A stretch of 64,000 nucleotides of DNA from positions 324,005 through 388,004 of the forward strand of contig NC_031771.1 of NCBI RefSeq assembly GCF_001522545.3, given 5' to 3'. Position 1 is the first letter of the stretch. The number at the start of each line of letters is the position of its first letter. The stretch comes from Parus major (Eukaryota > Chordata > Aves > Passeriformes > Paridae). Shown here piece by piece: positions 37,643 through 50,965 of this stretch. The notes under the pieces were generated by a model that did not search any database, had not been told where the DNA came from, and saw only the letters and a program-made list of their open reading frames with translations. A program made the position numbers and the translations under genes.

Positions 37643-38600
37643 TTAGTTAAAACCTTTTGTTTTCCCTTTTTCCCAAGGGTGGATCACATCAACAAATAAA
37701 ATAAATAGTTTGTTTATCTAAAGGAAAATTTTGTTATGAAACATGTTATGAAATGATTTATCTTCTGTCTTTTTAACTTTAAATTTTAAAAACTAGAAAT
37801 ATAATGAATTACCCATGCAGGTTTAGGTTTCTTTTCCTTTTTGGGAGTTGTTTTGGCACTTTTGTGGGGGTTTTTTGTTAGATTTCTTTTTTTTCTTTTT
37901 TGTTTTCTTGAGATGAGGAAATGAGAATTTCTGCTTATTTTCTATTCTGATTTTGAAACTCTAAGAGTCACGGTAGTTTCATAGCCTCTGGCAAATGTTA
38001 GTAATTTTTCCATGAAATTTACGTTAGAATAGATTTAGCCAGAGGCAAATTTTGAACACTGTAGCTAATTCAATTGCCTCAGGAACAGCTCCTTTATGGG
38101 ATGTGTGCAAGACAGGTATAGAGTTACGTAAATGAGTCATGGATCTCATAAATTTGAATGGGGAAGTTCATATTGTGAAAGATATCTGCATTGAAAAACA
38201 AGCTGGAAATGCAAAGGAAGGCATTCTCTATGTAAGAGAAGTACAATTTTAAAAACAAACCTCAAGAATCCAATTTAGCAAGGGTTCATTTTAGAAACAG
38301 AATCTTGAGAAATTATAGACTGAGAAGACAAAGTATGTTGAAATCCTATTTCCTCCCTTTTTGCTCATGTTCTCATCACAGCTTCTGTAATAACCTGCCT
38401 CAGACTATGAAAACTCGAGTTCAAAATAACCTTTCCAATTTATACCGTACAAGGCCCCACTGTTATAAAGCATAGAGTATTCACAGTGGCCATATTCATG
38501 AAGACTAAATTCTGAGGGCATTGTGTCAAATCTTGAATGAAACCATGCCACATCACAATACTTTTAAGAAGTATTTTTACTTACATCACAGGCTACAGGA
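37643..38600. other. Intergenic, nothing recognised
   Basis: AT-rich DNA between an LTR and a CR1 fragment, with T-rich runs near 37870-37905. No gene or repeat family recognised. Confidence 0.4.
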
Positions 38601-38815
38601 ATCACAGAATCATAGAATGTTAGAAGTTAGAATGAACCTTAAATAAATCTCCCAATAGACCAGATTGCTTAAAGCCCCATCCAACTTGGCCTTGAACACT
38701 TCCAGGCATGGAACAACCACAGTCTTTCTGGGCAACCTGTTCCAGTATCTAACCACCTTCACAATAAAAAATTACTTCCTAATATGAAGCCTAAATTTCC
38801 CCTTTTCCTTTGTAA
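38601..38815 (-). mobile_element. CR1 LINE, 3' end fragment
   Basis: Reverse CR1: atcacagaatcatagaatg, then agccccatccaacttggcct, aacacttccaggcatgg, ggcaacctgttccagtatct and cttcctaatat. All are hallmark CR1 3' UTR words in the expected order. Confidence 0.92.
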
Positions 38816-38829
38816 CCAGTATTTTATGT

Positions 38830-39120
38830 GGAGATAGAACTGGTTGGGGCTCATAATGAACCAGCCTTAGGCATTAACTTAAATTAACTTTTCTTAGTTG
38901 TCTCCCCTGATTGGCTGTTGTTTGCCACAATATTTTTCGTAGTCCTAATCCTGGTTTGTAATCAGAACCTTGCCTTTGGACATACCCTCAGATCTTCGAT
39001 ATACATACTGTTGTATCCACCCTTTTTTTGCCTTTTGTGGTTGACTCTATAATGTGTGTTCATCATTTGCTGTTTCTTATTTTGCCACTAAACCGGTTTC
39101 ACTTTTCAGGTCACCCAGTC
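38830..39120. other. Unidentified segment between two CR1 pieces
   Basis: About 290 bp, including gttggggctcataatgaacc and cctgattggctgttg (a CCAAT-type box), lies between two CR1 fragments that are not contiguous in a full-length CR1. It could be an old LTR fragment or single-copy DNA. I do not recognise it. Confidence 0.3.
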
Positions 39121-39139
39121 GTGCCTTTTTTACTTGCCT

Positions 39140-39385
39140 CACTACTCTTGGCTGGTCTGGGCCTGAGGTCACGAAAGCCAAAATGTGACAATTTTACACT
39201 CTCCTGAGTAGGTCCATGAAGAGGCAAAAGTCTGATCTCCTGAAGCCCAGTGCAATGACCTTGTTGTGTGCCTTCCTTAGCACCCTGGGGGGCTCCAACC
39301 CCACTATCTTATGGTTACTGCAGCCAAGGCTGCCTTGGAGCACTACATTCCCCACCTGCTCCTCCATGGTTCTGAGCACAAGAGA
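39140..39385 (-). mobile_element. CR1 LINE, ORF2 endonuclease-end fragment
   Basis: A minus-strand frame (39194-39379) contains SNHKIVGLEPPRVLRK and ALGFRRSDFCLFMDLLRRV. These match the end of the CR1 endonuclease domain and the linker after it: the GxSDH motif, where the Asp reads Asn here, and the conserved LDFRRADF-like stretch. On the plus strand, cttatggttactgcagccaa is a well-known CR1 word. It is an inactive fragment of about 245 bp, far from its normal position relative to the 3' end fragment next door. Confidence 0.75.
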
Positions 39386-42300
39386 ATGATAAACAGAATA
39401 TTACAAGAGAATGATGAATACAGTAAGAATTATATTAAAGCTTGACATTCTTGACATTTCTGCTTCTTTAATTTTTCTGTTGTACTGAATAGCCCCTTGT
39501 TGTAACTGTTCAAGAATTCTATGCTCCAGAGCTACCTTGGCTATGAACATCTTCACATACGTTTGCCAGTGCAAGCCAAGTCTTACTTTGGACTTACTTA
39601 AACAAGGCTTACTACAGAATAAACAAGGATGTCAAGAAGAAGGAAAATCTGACATGAGCTTTTCCCTACATATTATCTTTTTTGCTGTGTTAAATGGCAT
39701 CCCCCATCTTCTATAGTTAGAGCCAAAGCAGCCTGAATTTTTTCATGTCCAGCTGAAATTCAACCTTTCTGTACTCCATTAAGTGGTGGTTCATGCATCC
39801 TCTTTCCAAATTGGAGGTAGCCATAGGCTTTACCTTCTTGTTTCTTACCCAATCTGCATCAGTTGCTGAGAAGTGAGTCCCAAGGACTTCGTTGAGTAAT
39901 ACAGTAAAAGGAAGGGTTACTCTTTATGGTTTATGCTTTCCACAGCTGAAATACTACATGAGCTACAACCAAATGAGTTTTACTATCTTTTTTTAAATTA
40001 TGTGCAATTAAATATTCTATCAGAATTCCCTGCAGTATTTCTTCAAATGATTCTCCCCAGTTAGTGTAATGACTTTACTGACTTTCTGGAGTGCAGAACT
40101 ATAAAATAAAGAACCTAAGCAAAAGAACAAATAAATTAAGGCTAGTCTGAGATATAACCTTTTATTGATGCCTATCAAAATCAGGAATAATTTTTTTTAA
40201 TTATTAAAAAATTATTAAATTTTACCTATTTTTGTGAGGAAATTATTAGTATAATCACCATTGATAATCTCTGTACTCCATGTTGTTCCACTGAGTGTAG
40301 AAATACATCAACAAATAATGAAGGGAAGTTGATGTATTGATAGGTTTTTGTTTGAAGTTGCATCTGTGTAAATATCCTCAAGCTGTCCTGACACAATACA
40401 ATAAGACTGAATTGAAGGAATTCCCTTAAATAGGAATTTAATATCAGTTTAACTAGGATCTCTGGAACTGACCAGAAAGTCATCATTTACTGCATGTGAA
40501 CAAAATGAGATTACAGGGGAGATGCAAAATGTGAACTAACCTATAGGAAATACCTAATCTAGACAACGAATAAGGCATCGGGTTTAAGCAAATGCTGTTC
40601 CTGGGACACAATAACAAAGCATCCCCAGCATGTGGCACTTGCCCCTCTGTCCTTGACTGTGTAGAGAGAGAACTGTCACCTTTTCACCGATGCACTTTAC
40701 CTGGGCTCCCTGTGCCCCAAACCAACACACCAAAGCTTTCCTTTTTGTCCAAGGAATAAAGCACAAGCAGGGTGCTATGGCAGTGCTTTCAAAGAGCTGC
40801 CACATCCTCCCTCCAAGCAACTTTATATAAATCTGAGCCCAGGGTACTATAATTTAGCCTAAATTTTGAGCATTTTTACATGGGAAACCTGGTGGCATTT
40901 GGGAAAAATGCAATGTCATATTCATCCACTGTGCATTGATAGAAACTGAGAGGCATGCATTAATCTTGACAGCAAGCTCTGAATAACTGAAAGCTGTGTA
41001 CAAAAAAGTTGGATCCTTGCCATAGATTGAATAGATACTGTGAATAGATTGATAAGTACAGATTTTCTTTTTGAGGAACAAGGAAGAACAACGAAAAGGT
41101 GGCGTACTCAAGAACTGTATGTGGGATGAATTGGTGACAGAAGCCAGCTTAACGTAAAAAAATAAAACCCACAACACACAACTTTGAAAGTTCCCATGTT
41201 TGTACATGCCAAATCCTGACAACTTTCCCTTGGGAGGTTGATTCATTTTATAATACATCTCTTCACAATGTCTCTGCACTTTTAGGAATATCAGTGGGGC
41301 ATCTGAGAGTTAAAACAAAAGCAGTGGACCTGCAAATATTTTTCAGATTATTTTTACTTGTGAGAGGGATGGATGGGATAATGCTATTAAAAACAAACAA
41401 CTAAACTAGGTATAGAAAAAACTGGAATTTTGATTTTATAAAGACAAATTCTGACCTATGTGAAATCAATAAATGAAAAAATGTGATGCTTTTGTAACAT
41501 TGGCTTTCTCTCTGGGTACAGTGGAACCTACAGAAAGAGGGGACAGTCCTTCCCTGGCAGTGCTAAGCAATAACTGAGCAAGTATTTTATCCTGTTCAGC
41601 CATCTTCTTTTGAAGAGTGATGGGCAAGGCACTCTACCCTCAAACTTGAGGGTTTCTTGTCTTCCAAAATGGCTAGAAACTGCTTTATCTCACTGGAGTT
41701 CTTTATGTTGACTTGATGACACAAGATTTCTCTCACTTTTCATATAGTTATGTTTGATTTGTTACAGACACCTTACTACCACTACAAACCACTGCAAAGT
41801 CACACTGAGTTGAAATAGAGGCAAACACTAACTTCTCCCTGTATTCTTTCATGTAGCTGATGGTGTAAGGGCACAAGCCAGATGAGAGATGAAAAATGTT
41901 ACTCTTGGTAGCGTATCCTCACAGGAAATGTGCCAAGTCAGCTTCTGTGCCAATTGATTCCCCCATAAGCGAAATGAAACGGAAGCACGTGACAAGGGTG
42001 TAGGGAACAAGTATGGGGGACTCATATGCTGTTTATGTCTGTTTATAACACAGACTCTCTGCATGCAGGGTGGTTCTCTCTCTGCATCCATTGCATTTTA
42101 CATTTCTTGTATTCCAATAGGAGATGGAGCAGCAAGTGCCAGAACAAATATGCCATGTTCGTGTTTGTGTTTGTGACACAGTGAACATGCCACATTGAAA
42201 CAACACCCCTGAAAGCTCCCTGGGAATTTTGTGTTTGCTGAGGAATGCTGCAACTCTGAGCTGTGAAGGGGGAGGAACATAACCTACAGTGACTGGTCTG

Positions 42301-43283
42301 CAAACCATCTGTGGGACATTCCCTCATAGTCCTCAAGGAGCTAATTGATTGCATGACATTGCTTGCCTTTGTTTCTAACTGGGGGAAATAAAAGGAAAGG
42401 AAAGAATAAATAATGTAAGGCATAAAAGTGGACTGACATCTAAAAACATAAACATATGTGGTGCTAAAACACTGGAAAACACCCTCATTAAATGTATTAC
42501 AATGTATTTTTATGCACTGTGGATTTGACCCATTTATAATAGAGAGCGTGATAATTTTATTTCCCAGATATGGGATTGCTGCAACTGCTCTGACACCACC
42601 TGACTGCTACAGTTCCCAAGTGTTTTAAATAGTGTCTGTAGCTTTTTGAGGAGAACATGAATGTGTCTCCTGGGTTAACACCAGCAACAGGCCTGCTGCT
42701 TGTCTGCAGCAGCCATGTTCCTCTAGAGAGGTTACAATTTTGGGAGGGACTTTTTCTCTGGAAAGATCTCCTGGGTTAGAAATAGTCTGGATTACTTCTA
42801 TTAAGGATGTTGTCTCCCAGCTGAGATGAAGTGTTAGTCATACCTAAACAACATCCATCAAAAAGTTTGGGCTTTGGGATGCACAGTTTTAATTTAATTG
42901 TACATTCTTAATTGAGTTTGCATTTGTAATTACAGCTCTAAATCTTAACAGACATGTTTTTGGTAATAAACCAAACTTTCAAGTTGTCAACTTTCTTTCC
43001 TAAAGAAAGTTTTCTAAGATGTGCAAAAATAAGTACCTTTATTACTTTGTAAGTGAAGGATGTATAATGAAATATAGTTTTTCCATTTCATTGTTATTAT
43101 TTGTTCAATATTATATATTGAGATGAAGTCTAACCCCCAAACCTGCTACAGAACTTAATTTCTTTCATATATTTTGTTTATATTAAATTAGGTATGTATG
43201 ACAGCTAAATGATTTGTAAGTGAAGTATTTCTTTAAAACTAAATCCCTATTTTAATTCAAGTTTAAGCTATAAATTTAAGCTA

Positions 43284-43347
43284 TAATTTAAGCTATGAAG
43301 AGGGGAAAAATGTGTATCATTAAGATTACAATTACTTTGTAACTCTT
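43284..43347 (+). repeat. 64-bp dispersed repeat, copy 1
   Basis: It aligns without gaps to 48400-48463 with 5 mismatches over 64 bp. The shared core runs from taatttaagctat through atgtgtatcattaagatt to ctttgtaactctt. Directly upstream the word atttaagctata is itself repeated about three times (43262-43296). Confidence 0.85.
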
Positions 43348-45167
43348 GTTGAAGGAAATAAAAATTAAGTCAAGATTCAGATGACTATTTTAATTTTATT
43401 GTTGTTTTCAATTAAACCTGTGTAAACTTTTCTAGTTTTTCAAAGCTGAAGAGGTTAGTATTTTGTGATTCAAGACTCTTCATGAATACTGTTTCTAATA
43501 ATGGTCTAGGATTTACCTAGCTTTGGAGCATGAAGTGCTGTTTGAAGTGTCTGAAATTGTGTTTGAACTACATGGCATGTTGAATACACAAAAGAGGTTG
43601 TTAATTGTTGTCCTCATTAGAAGTTGTTATTCTAAAAACAATATCATACTGCCAAGCTGGAACTTGGCCTTAGTGATACATATGGGAAAGGGAATTTGTA
43701 CTGAAACCCCAGACCACACTGTTATAAGTTTGGCCAAGATCTTTACGGAAATAAAAGTTTAAAGATGGACTTACCCAAACTGAACCAGATTTAAGCATCT
43801 CTGATAGGTCAAGGTCTCAATGTGTTTTCTAGATACCATAGTGAAGAAGAATCAATGCTGAAACTGGCCATGATGAACTTTGTAACACAGAAAGTTCATG
43901 ACAGCAAAGTAGCTTTCAAATTTACAAATGGCTCATGTTTGTATTATGCCACTTCAGAAATTAAATACTGCTATAATCATTCCTCAAAATGTGAAAAAAG
44001 CTGGAAAAGGTTTTCCCTAAAAAAATATACAGGAATTGATTTACCTAAGGTTTATCTTAGGAAGTTATCCTTATTTAAGGTATTATAGATGTCGTACTGA
44101 TTACCTTTCTGTCGGAAGAATTAAGTAATACATATTGTCTTATGATATGATGGGAGGAGGTTATTTTTTATTTTTTATTTTTCACCCAGTCTTCTGATTT
44201 GATATTTCTTCACTTTGTATTATGAACCTGTTGTTCCTGTAAAGATTGACAAGAAACATTCCTGCTGCTTATTTTTGGTTAAAAAGAACTTACGGAAATT
44301 GGTTGAGTTTGTCACTGTCTCATTTTCCCAGCATCAGCATCTACAGGTGTCAAATACATACAAACCATTGCTATAAATGACTATGTAAAACTTGAGTCAA
44401 AGAAGAATAGAGTTACTTGTGAAACACCAAACTTAATATGGGAGAACTGAGAAAACTTTTTTAGTTAACTGAAAAAACCATCTCCTTAAGAAATTTAGTG
44501 ATGAATGAACTTTGGGCAAGAATCTAAAAAGCCGGNTGGAAGGGACAAGTTTAAATTAACTATCTTGGAGGAAACCATACTTGTAGAAGTGAAATTAAAC
44601 ACACTGGTAGGAGAAATAATGAACAACAGGGCTAGTGGAGAGTAGCTAGTATAATTCCTTTCCTAAACAAGAACCAGAGCCTCACCAAGAACCATGGAAC
44701 AAATCCTTTGTTACTCGTTACTGTGAGCACCTTTCCTCCAGTGGCATTCCCAGCCCCAGCTGCTTCCTGTCGGGTGCTTGCAGTGGGAACCAAGTGCATT
44801 TGATCCCACCAGCCCATGTACTGGCCTCCCACCACAGCTCTGGTTCTCTGTATTCCCTGCTTTCCTCTACACCACCCACCGGGGCTGGGGTTCCTCCCAC
44901 TTCCACACAAGCCTGATACTTTTTAACCTTTCATAGTAGTGCAGCACACATCTGCACTCACTTAATTACCTTTCTCTTTCCTACCCTGCTTTCTTTTCTT
45001 TCTTGTAATTCAGCTCTTATTAAATGATAATTAAACAATCTTTCTTGCAATCCAAATGTCCAGTGAAACAGTAGCCAGCCACAGCTGACAGAAATTGGTA
45101 AAGAGATATTCCTCCTAAGTGGGATGGCTGAAGAAAAGCTTGGACTACTGAGAACAGTCTTCTCTAT

Positions 45168-45190
45168 CAAACTGACATCATGTCAGTTTG
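45168..45190. repeat. Perfect 23-bp palindrome
   Basis: Two 11-bp perfect inverted arms, CAAACTGACAT and ATGTCAGTTTG, are separated by one C. No T-run follows, so it is not a bacterial-type terminator. It may be a dimeric factor site or a chance palindrome. Confidence 0.85.
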
Positions 45191-46901
45191 CAAAAAGCCT
45201 AGAAATTGTTTATTTCTGCTGATATTGATAAATAGTTCATCAGGCCATGAAGCAGAGAACTAAGTTTCTGATGTGCAGAGACTGGAATAGAGGGTAAAAA
45301 CTCCATCAACATAGTTTATGTTATTACAGCTGGGGAAACCCATGATGATCATTTCTTAATGACTTGTAGATCCTAGATGTTTGAGATGACATTTTATTTT
45401 TAGTGATGGCTTGTGACCCTTCATCAGAGCAATAATGTTGGATATGGATATGATAAGAAATGCATATGGACCTCTTCCCCTTTATAAAAATAAAATACCA
45501 TTTGCATATCAAGATAAAATTTTTATTGCCTATATTAAAACACTTGGGAAGTAAATCATGCCTTCTAGATATTTTCACATCAGGAATCTCAGCTCTGCTC
45601 AGTTCTTGGTATGTGAAATAAAATATCCACACAATGTAATAATAATTCCACATTGCTGTTTTCTCCCTTGGCATGCCTCAAATTAGAGTCTGATTTAACA
45701 TTCTGTGTCCATAAAGGTGTTGATGTCAACTGAGATTGATATTTTTCAAGTACTGGTTTCTCTGCTTCTTGTTCCATTCTACATAAAACTCCAAAACACA
45801 TTAATCTCTTAAGCAGGATCCTTGAATTATAAATATTTAGTATTAAAACCCCAAAGGACTGTAGGTGAATCTTTCTGATATTTTTTGTATCAGCTTTAAT
45901 ATTGTACACATCTTGATTATGCACTTGTAGCCATATGGCCATTCCCAAGCACTTTGGATTATAATTATTGTGACACTTTTTGGGGGGTATTTTGTTATGT
46001 GGGAATTTTATTATGAATAGGATATCTTTTCTTGTGCACAGAAGGTGTATTTCTCCTTGGAATTGTTCTGGAGTACCATGGGAATCTTCAAGATGAGCTA
46101 CATGAAAAAAGAGATGTATTTGAAGGGTATGATGAGTTCTTGTGGAAGAGATGCCAAATTCTTTTTGCTGTGTCTGTCTTTATAGTAATGGGGACATTGG
46201 TTTAAGACACTGTCTGTACACAAACAGCACTTGGGGCAACTCCTAGGAAAACATCCAAGGGAGATTCAGATTTCATAACTTGCAATCTATCTCTCAGATT
46301 CACTGAGAAATCAAGATTAAAAATATTACAAGGAAGATTCTTGGGACAGAGTTACTCATCTGTGCAAATTGACACCCTGTTAACACTCTTCTTGCCCACT
46401 TGCCAAAGAGGGAATTTAACAGCAACCAGCAAGATCCTCTGTTTGCTGCCTGTGGCACTGGAAGCCAGCCTTTCCTTGTGCTGTGGTCTTCCTGAACAGC
46501 CAGTGGAGAAAACCCTGTAAACTTCAACTAATTCTCCTGAAGAATACACCAGATTCTCTGTGACAGCTTTCAAGATACAGGGGTCATATTTCCTGATTGT
46601 TCAGTGAGAGAAGGGAGTGGAAAATATCTCTGTCCGTCAGCCCCACTGAAACCATCTGGGAAACCTCACAGATTGCTTCCCCTTTGTCTTTCTCTTACAG
46701 GATTTTCCATGGGAAAAGGAAAATCTAGCCAAAATCCATGGATAATGTTTTTTTCCATTAACTTTGCTGGTTTTAATTATCTGATAACTGATAATAAACA
46801 CCTAATAAAAGTTTTTCACATTCTTTCACAATTTCTTTGCCAAAGCAGAAAAGATCAGAAAACATAATAGTGCAAAGATAGGATGTTGCAAGGGGATTTT
46901 G

Positions 46902-46928
46902 ATATATATATATATATATATATATATA
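46902..46928. repeat. (AT)n microsatellite
   Basis: About 13 uninterrupted AT units. Confidence 0.93.
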
Positions 46929-48399
46929 AACAAAGACTTCTTCCATATAAGGATAAGAAGATTAAATTTCTTTAATAGCTGGGGAAAGGCTTGCTTACTT
47001 TAAATAACTATAGAAGCTTCCTTTGTGGTGCAGCATTCCAGAGTGAGGCCACATAATCTCCGGGTGCATGTAAATTACTGTGTGAATTATGTTCCAGTTA
47101 TGAATTTAGAACTTAACTGTGACTGACTCTAAAGGGCGGAAGAACACTTACTTCACACAGCTATGGAAGAATTACCAGGATCTTTAGTGCTGGAACTTTG
47201 ACACTAGTATTGGCAATGTCAAATACTTGGATTGTTCTCAAAACAAAATGCAGGAGAAGTGGAGTTTATTCCACCTTTCCATGTGTCAGCCCATGCACAT
47301 GGAAATATGATGGATTCCAAGGAGCAGTACCCCAAAAAACGCTTCTGATTTTCTCCTGCTGGTCCTTCCTAAACATGATGGGAGTCTAAAAGGTATGTGC
47401 CTGGTTGATTAAGCCAACGGCTGCTGTGTCTCATTTTCTCCCAGGACACTGCACATATTCCACATCCTTCCAAAGGCTAAGCCTGAAGGGATGGTTTATT
47501 ACTCCGCAATTAGTAATCCATTAAAGTAATATTGTAATAGCTGAGATAAATATTTTGATAGTAACTTCGTTTTACATATTTCACCTTCCTTTCTCATCTG
47601 ACTGGTCAGAAGGTTTGATTAGCTCTTGTTTCTTAAGTATATGTAAACAATTAATGTAGTTTTGGTGTGATGCAGCCTTCAGCAGTGTGGAGTTTGTCTA
47701 TGAAACTACAGGTGCTGCAGCTTCTGAACACACAGTTTCTAACACAATTTTGGAAAAGAGCTGAATTTAGAAATATAAAACCTAGTACTTTAAATTCAGC
47801 AGAAAATACTTTTGAAGAAAATACCTCACTCAAATGTATATCAGAAGAACATCTGTGTTTTATTATACTTTGAAAATAATCATTCATTGCTGATGATGGG
47901 AAGAAATCTACTGTCTCTTCTTATTTAGAAGCAATGAGTTCTAAACCATCTGCTGTGTCCTCTATGCAGGTCTGTGGAACACTTGGAGAATGAAAAAATT
48001 GGAAAAATTTGACATGGACAGAGAAATCAGTAAGATTTTCAGCTAAAGCTGAAAAATGTAAAATCTTATTCAAAACATGACCTAAAATGTAAAAAAATAA
48101 AGAATTTGCTGTAGCTCACTAAATCTTTATTACAGTGAGATTTATGGCTTTAATATTTATGACAATTTTCTCATTTTAATATCTAAAAATATTATCTGTT
48201 TATCATTAAGGCTAATTTAATCCCTGTCCCAGTCCACTTGTGCAGCTGCTGACAGGAAGATTTTTATATCCATTTTTGTTGTCCATTACAAGATCCATTT
48301 GGACACCTATAGATGTGCTTATGAGCATTTTTGTAAGACTTACTTTAAGTGGGTTTTACTATGTGCAAGTTTTAGGAGGGAATGTATTGTGATTTCACA

Positions 48400-48463
48400 T
48401 AATTTAAGCTATAAAGAGGGGAAAAATGTGTATCATTAAGATTGAAACCACTTTGTAACTCTT
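48400..48463 (+). repeat. 64-bp dispersed repeat, copy 2
   Basis: Second copy of the segment at 43284-43347, same orientation, 5,116 bp downstream. Four of the five differences fall in one six-base block near the 3' side. Confidence 0.85.
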
Positions 48464-50510
48464 ACTCTTCCCTGAAAATGGGAAATAATCCTTTTCATTA
48501 AATGTAGCTCATACAGTTTCAGTGCACTGTATCATCTTAGCTGAATTCTGACTGTAAATTCCAGATATCAATGGGGTGGAATGCTCTTCTAGATTTCTTT
48601 ATCTATGCCAAATGTTTGTCCCAAGTATAATTTCTCCCTAGAGTTTCTCTGTGTGTCTGGCTGCATACCATGAGCAATTTTACTGGATGTTTTTGAGACC
48701 TGTCCTGCTGAGTCAAAGTTCTGCTTTGTCTTGAGTGGAAAAAGGAGCTAGATCCTAAATGAAAAGGCTTTCCACTGTTTGGAGACTTTTGCAGGATTAC
48801 ATTATCATTTTTTTCAGCTGAGCTCTGGCATATGAAGGTCACTTCAGGATATCTTTATGCGTGGGACCAGATGGAAAATGTCTTTTGCAATCAACAAAAA
48901 GATTCCATTGTTGACATTCCAAATTTTTTTCTACAACTGTAACTGATTTGCTTTCTACAAAATTTAATAGTGTCCAGAAATTATTACAAATACTTTGCAA
49001 TGAGATTACCTTCATGGCTCAGAGGTTATGCAGTGTCATAGAAATTAATTTTATTTTGGTATGCTTAGCTTGAGCAGAATCTGTTGCTTGGCTAGCTTAA
49101 CTGATACATTGATACATTAACTGATACATACTTCATGTGGCATAACTTTATGGTTTTTCAGTCCACTAATGAATCTATCTGAAAAACCTACTCATATCCT
49201 GGTAATTGTATTTTTATCACAAACTCTTCCCTTCTTCACAAAATAATTATGTGACAAAAGGCTCTCATCATGCAGACAAAGAATAGAGGAGCAAAGGTGT
49301 GTGAGGGAGCTCCCCAGTTCTTGGCAGATGGATGAGCACCTTGATCTGCCTCTTCCTGAGGCTGTGCCAGAAGGGTGGTTGGCCCCACAGTCTGAGGGCA
49401 AGGCCCATCCCGATAGTCTGAAGGAAAGGCCTCCCTAGACAACTTTTGGGTGCTGCCTTGAAAGGATAGTGAATGGGATGCAAGGGAAGACACTGGGGAG
49501 AGATTATGAGGCACAGGTGTCTGGTGCCAGCACCTAGAGTAGCTGAGGGGCTGTATACCAATGCCCTTCACAAAATAATAGGAGTTACAATCTATACTCC
49601 TGGAAAGAAAAATCTTTCACAAACCCAAGATAAATAGCTGGTTTCTTTGCTGGACATTTCACCATATACTTGAATAGACCTTAGGCTAAGAAATATGGGC
49701 CCAGGTAATAGAATTGATTCATGAATTATTTTAAAAAAGATGTGAGGGGAGAATGGAGGGAATTACAAACTTACAGTGTTTTAAGATTTGCATATGAGAA
49801 TCTTCTTGAATTGGCAGCTTCTAAATCTTGAAAAACACATAGAGATTCTTGTAGAGACATATTTCAGAAATTTTCTTCCAGAGACAGGCGAAACAGTTGT
49901 TTTAACTCTGCTATTTTTTTTTCTGACTGAGGTAGGAAAGTACCACTGGCTTCACTATTCTGCAACATATGCCCAAACTAGTTGTCTCATTTCCAGAGTG
50001 AAACAAATGTCTTCTGTTTATCAGAATTGGTTGTCTTCAGTTTCTAAAAAATAGCTACTGTTTAGGTCTAAAATCAACAACTGTTTAAGATCCTTATTAA
50101 TCAAAATCTGGATGTAAAGATAAACACTGTGTCAGGATTTTCTCTACTTTAGAGAGTAAATAAAAATTTTAAGCAGAAGCTCCCACTTGAGACATCAGTT
50201 TACATGTTAGAGAACCTCCTGTTTTGTAACCCAGGTATGTATGTTTGATCTTTTTCAAGATAAGTCACGTGCCTTCCACTCTCAGAGGTACAGAAGAAAT
50301 GAATACAGGACCTCCTTACATTCTTCTGCTTTCCATAACACAAATGAATCCAACAGGACAAAGCCATCTTCATGCTCAGTGTACATAATTCATCTGCCCA
50401 TAATTTATCTAAACTCTGTAGTAGTGGTACAGTGTTTACTGAAAGTGGAAAAAACCAAAGCTAGCAAAACCAACCTCCAAAACCTGCCACAGAGGTGTGG
50501 ATGGTAGGGG

Positions 50511-50965
50511 TGCCGCGACCTTCCTGAAGAAGTATCTTGAAAAAGACAGCCCATGGGCATGGGCACATCCCTAGCCAAATGAGTGACTTCCAGCTCAGCT
50601 CAGCAGCAGCTGTTTTAGGCGACACAGAGAGAGAGGGACTGGAGCGCTGTGTGGCAATCTACAGAGTGAAAGCCTTTACTGAAAGAGGGGCCCTCTGTGA
50701 AGTGAGCCAGGGACAGCAGCTCAGCTCATCAGGCGAAAAACTGGGGTTTATATAGGAAAAGAGAGGGCTGGGGAAAAACTGGTAACAAATGGGATACAGG
50801 CAACTTGGTGGGGTGACAGAGAGAGAACCAGTAAGTAACAACTAATCAACATACAACTTGCAAAGGCCTCTGGGTGGGAGATTTTCTCACCCTAACTAAA
50901 AGTATCTGGTTCAAGGGCTAGCCCTCCATGGGAGTGCAGCAAGCCCTTTGTTGGCCGATTCCTCA
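50511..50965 (-). mobile_element. ERV LTR, reverse orientation, approximate ends
   Basis: On the minus strand it has an LTR promoter layout: a TATA box (tttcctatataaacccc) followed by gagctgagctgctgtccctg, an AGTAAA poly(A)-like signal (cagtaaaggctttcactctg) and a U5-like end near ggtcgcggca. No duplicate flanks were found. The element may extend right of 50965, where the A- and C-rich sequence is unidentified. Frames at 50537-50841 are not genes. Confidence 0.62.

Larger units (their letters stand above)
39386..50510. other. Intergenic, no gene seen
   Basis: About 11 kb mostly free of recognisable repeats or genes. The frames (for example 40854-41279, 42043-42423, 43822-44088, 45589-45948 and 49236-49571) lack recognisable domains and splice context. 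Two less AT-rich blocks, about 44,640-44,920 and 49,250-49,570, are not identified. A duplicated 64-bp segment, a palindrome and an (AT)n tract are listed separately. Confidence 0.5.

Noticed and set aside
40854..41279. 141-codon minus-strand frame
   Set aside because: No family resemblance, ordinary AT-rich context, no splice or promoter support. Could only be rescued by transcript or conservation data.
42043..42423. 126-codon minus-strand frame and its overlaps
   Set aside because: Three overlapping frames in the same place, no domain, low-complexity cysteine-rich translation typical of noncoding DNA.
43523..44088. Two plus-strand frames (79 and 88 codons) as a small gene
   Set aside because: No recognisable motif, no splice sites that would join them convincingly, and no similarity to known families.
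49236..49571. 111-codon minus-strand frame in a less AT-rich block
   Set aside because: No recognised domain and competing overlapping frames. The block may be an old repeat or an exon of a noncoding RNA, but nothing shows it.
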